Part shown: one piece after another, positions 6,554 to 6,844 of the stretch
Layout of the letters: every line of letters starts with the position of its first letter
How positions within the stretch are numbered: position 1 is the first letter of the stretch
Source: Candidatus Omnitrophota bacterium
GTDB taxonomy: Bacteria; Omnitrophota; Gorgyraeia; JACOVV01
Assembly: GCA_016177145.1 (NCBI GenBank)
Contig: JACOVV010000143.1
Coordinates: 1-6,844, forward strand
DNA length: 6,844 nucleotides
Direction of reading: 5' to 3'
Made by a program: the position numbers and the translations under genes
The notes under the pieces: generated by a model
Databases searched by the model: none
Told to the model about the DNA's origin: nothing
Seen by the model: only the letters and a program-made list of their open reading frames with translations

Positions 6554-6593
6554 GGATTTTCTTTCAAGAATTTTCAGAAAAATTCGACTCGCG
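6554..6593. repeat. Right copy of the ~41-bp direct repeat
   Basis: This copy has the same orientation as 5204-5244, with which it shares 36 of 41 aligned columns. The dyad core reads GAATTTT-CAG-AAAAATTC. It lies about 40 bp upstream of the ORF6N start, so the two copies bracket the ORF6N-RAYT block. On the minus strand it reads RVEFF-stop in the frame equivalent to the transposase end. Confidence 0.75.
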
Positions 6594-6610
6594 GGGGGAC
6601 AACAACGTAA

Positions 6611-6671
6611 CCCCTCTCCCCTTGGGGGAGTAGGTTCGACTTCGCTCACTACAAGAGGGTCGGGGTGAGGG
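6611..6671. repeat. GC-rich dispersed-type hairpin repeat
   Basis: An inner hairpin CTCCCC-TTG-GGGGAG (6616-6630) is followed by a spacer containing TTCGACTTCGCTCACTAC. An outer arm near 6661-6671 (CGGGGTGAGGG) can pair, with one mismatch, with CCCCTCTCCCC (6611-6621). Short open frames across it (SPKGRG-like reading) are typical artefacts of such intergenic repeats. Only one copy is in the window, so dispersal is inferred from its style. Confidence 0.5.
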
Positions 6672-6844
6672 ATGATCTGTGGTTGTGGTATTTTTGTCAA
6701 ATATCAAGACTTGACCCCAAATTCGAAATTTACATTTTGTCAATACAACTATCAATCTGTAAACACTCTGCCCTGCGGACTACGCCCGGTGGTCTTTGTC
6801 CATTGGCCAGATTCGACCCTATATACTTACGCCCTATCATCCAG
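6672..6844. other. Intergenic sequence with no gene seen
   Basis: No coding frame with family similarity or RNA gene is visible on either strand. The only structure is a short dyad TCAAG-A-CTTGA at 6704-6714, followed by CCCC. The last 14 bases (GCCCTATCATCCAG) resemble the spacer just after the left hairpin of REPIN copy 2 (5939-5951) and may be the start of another copy cut by the window edge. Confidence 0.4.

Noticed and set aside
6431..6755. Short minus-strand open frames upstream of ORF6N
   Set aside because: Their translations (SPKGRG and NFSENS type) are read-outs of the intergenic hairpin and direct repeats, without homology to real proteins or a ribosome binding site.
6831..6844. 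Another REPIN copy at the right edge
   Set aside because: Only about 13 bases match the spacer of copy 2 before the window ends, too few to call a copy.

Overview
All recognisable genes in this window lie on the minus strand. Read in their own direction (right to left) the order is: a repeat-rich intergenic stretch, an ORF6N-domain gene, a broken piece of a transposase, an intact REP-associated (Y1/HUH) transposase, an ABC-F ATPase, and gltB, the large subunit of glutamate synthase, which runs off the left edge. The organism is a bacterium of roughly balanced base composition. The many dispersed GC-rich hairpin repeats and the ORF6N/RAYT pair resemble what is seen in environmental lineages such as Omnitrophota or Elusimicrobiota. 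That is an impression from the style of the repeats, not a placement.

Region 1-3635: gltB. The frame covers the amidotransferase domain, the central domain and most of the FMN/3Fe-4S synthase domain. The C-terminal beta-helix domain lies beyond position 1. The reading frame is interrupted exactly once, by an in-frame TGA at 2052-2054 that stands where the family has an essentially invariant Gly (GSM-G-DDTP). Homology continues in the same frame on both sides with no other stop in about 1,180 codons. Either gltB is inactivated by one point mutation, or the base is a sequence error, or the codon is read through.

Region 3636-5138: an intact two-domain ABC-F protein, a ribosome-associated translation factor type of ATPase, 93 bp upstream of gltB and on the same strand.

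Region 5139-6600: a mobile-element zone. A RAYT transposase gene carries a complete two-hairpin REPIN-like repeat (5472-5581) inside its coding region, in frame, between the HUH motif and the catalytic Tyr. A second REPIN (5918-5985), with a fragment of a transposase gene still attached, sits between RAYT and the ORF6N gene. The left hairpins of the two REPIN copies differ by changes on both arms that keep the stem fully paired. The whole RAYT-ORF6N block is flanked by two direct copies of a ~41-bp repeat with a dyad core (5204-5244 and 6554-6593); the left copy supplies the stop codon of the transposase. The ORF6N gene contains a perfect 15+1+15 bp palindrome.

Region 6514-6844: no gene; a strong ribosome binding site for ORF6N, the right direct repeat, a GC-rich hairpin repeat and a small dyad. 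The housekeeping genes (gltB, ABC-F) and the mobile block appear functionally unrelated; the interest lies in the repeat architecture and in the gltB stop codon.
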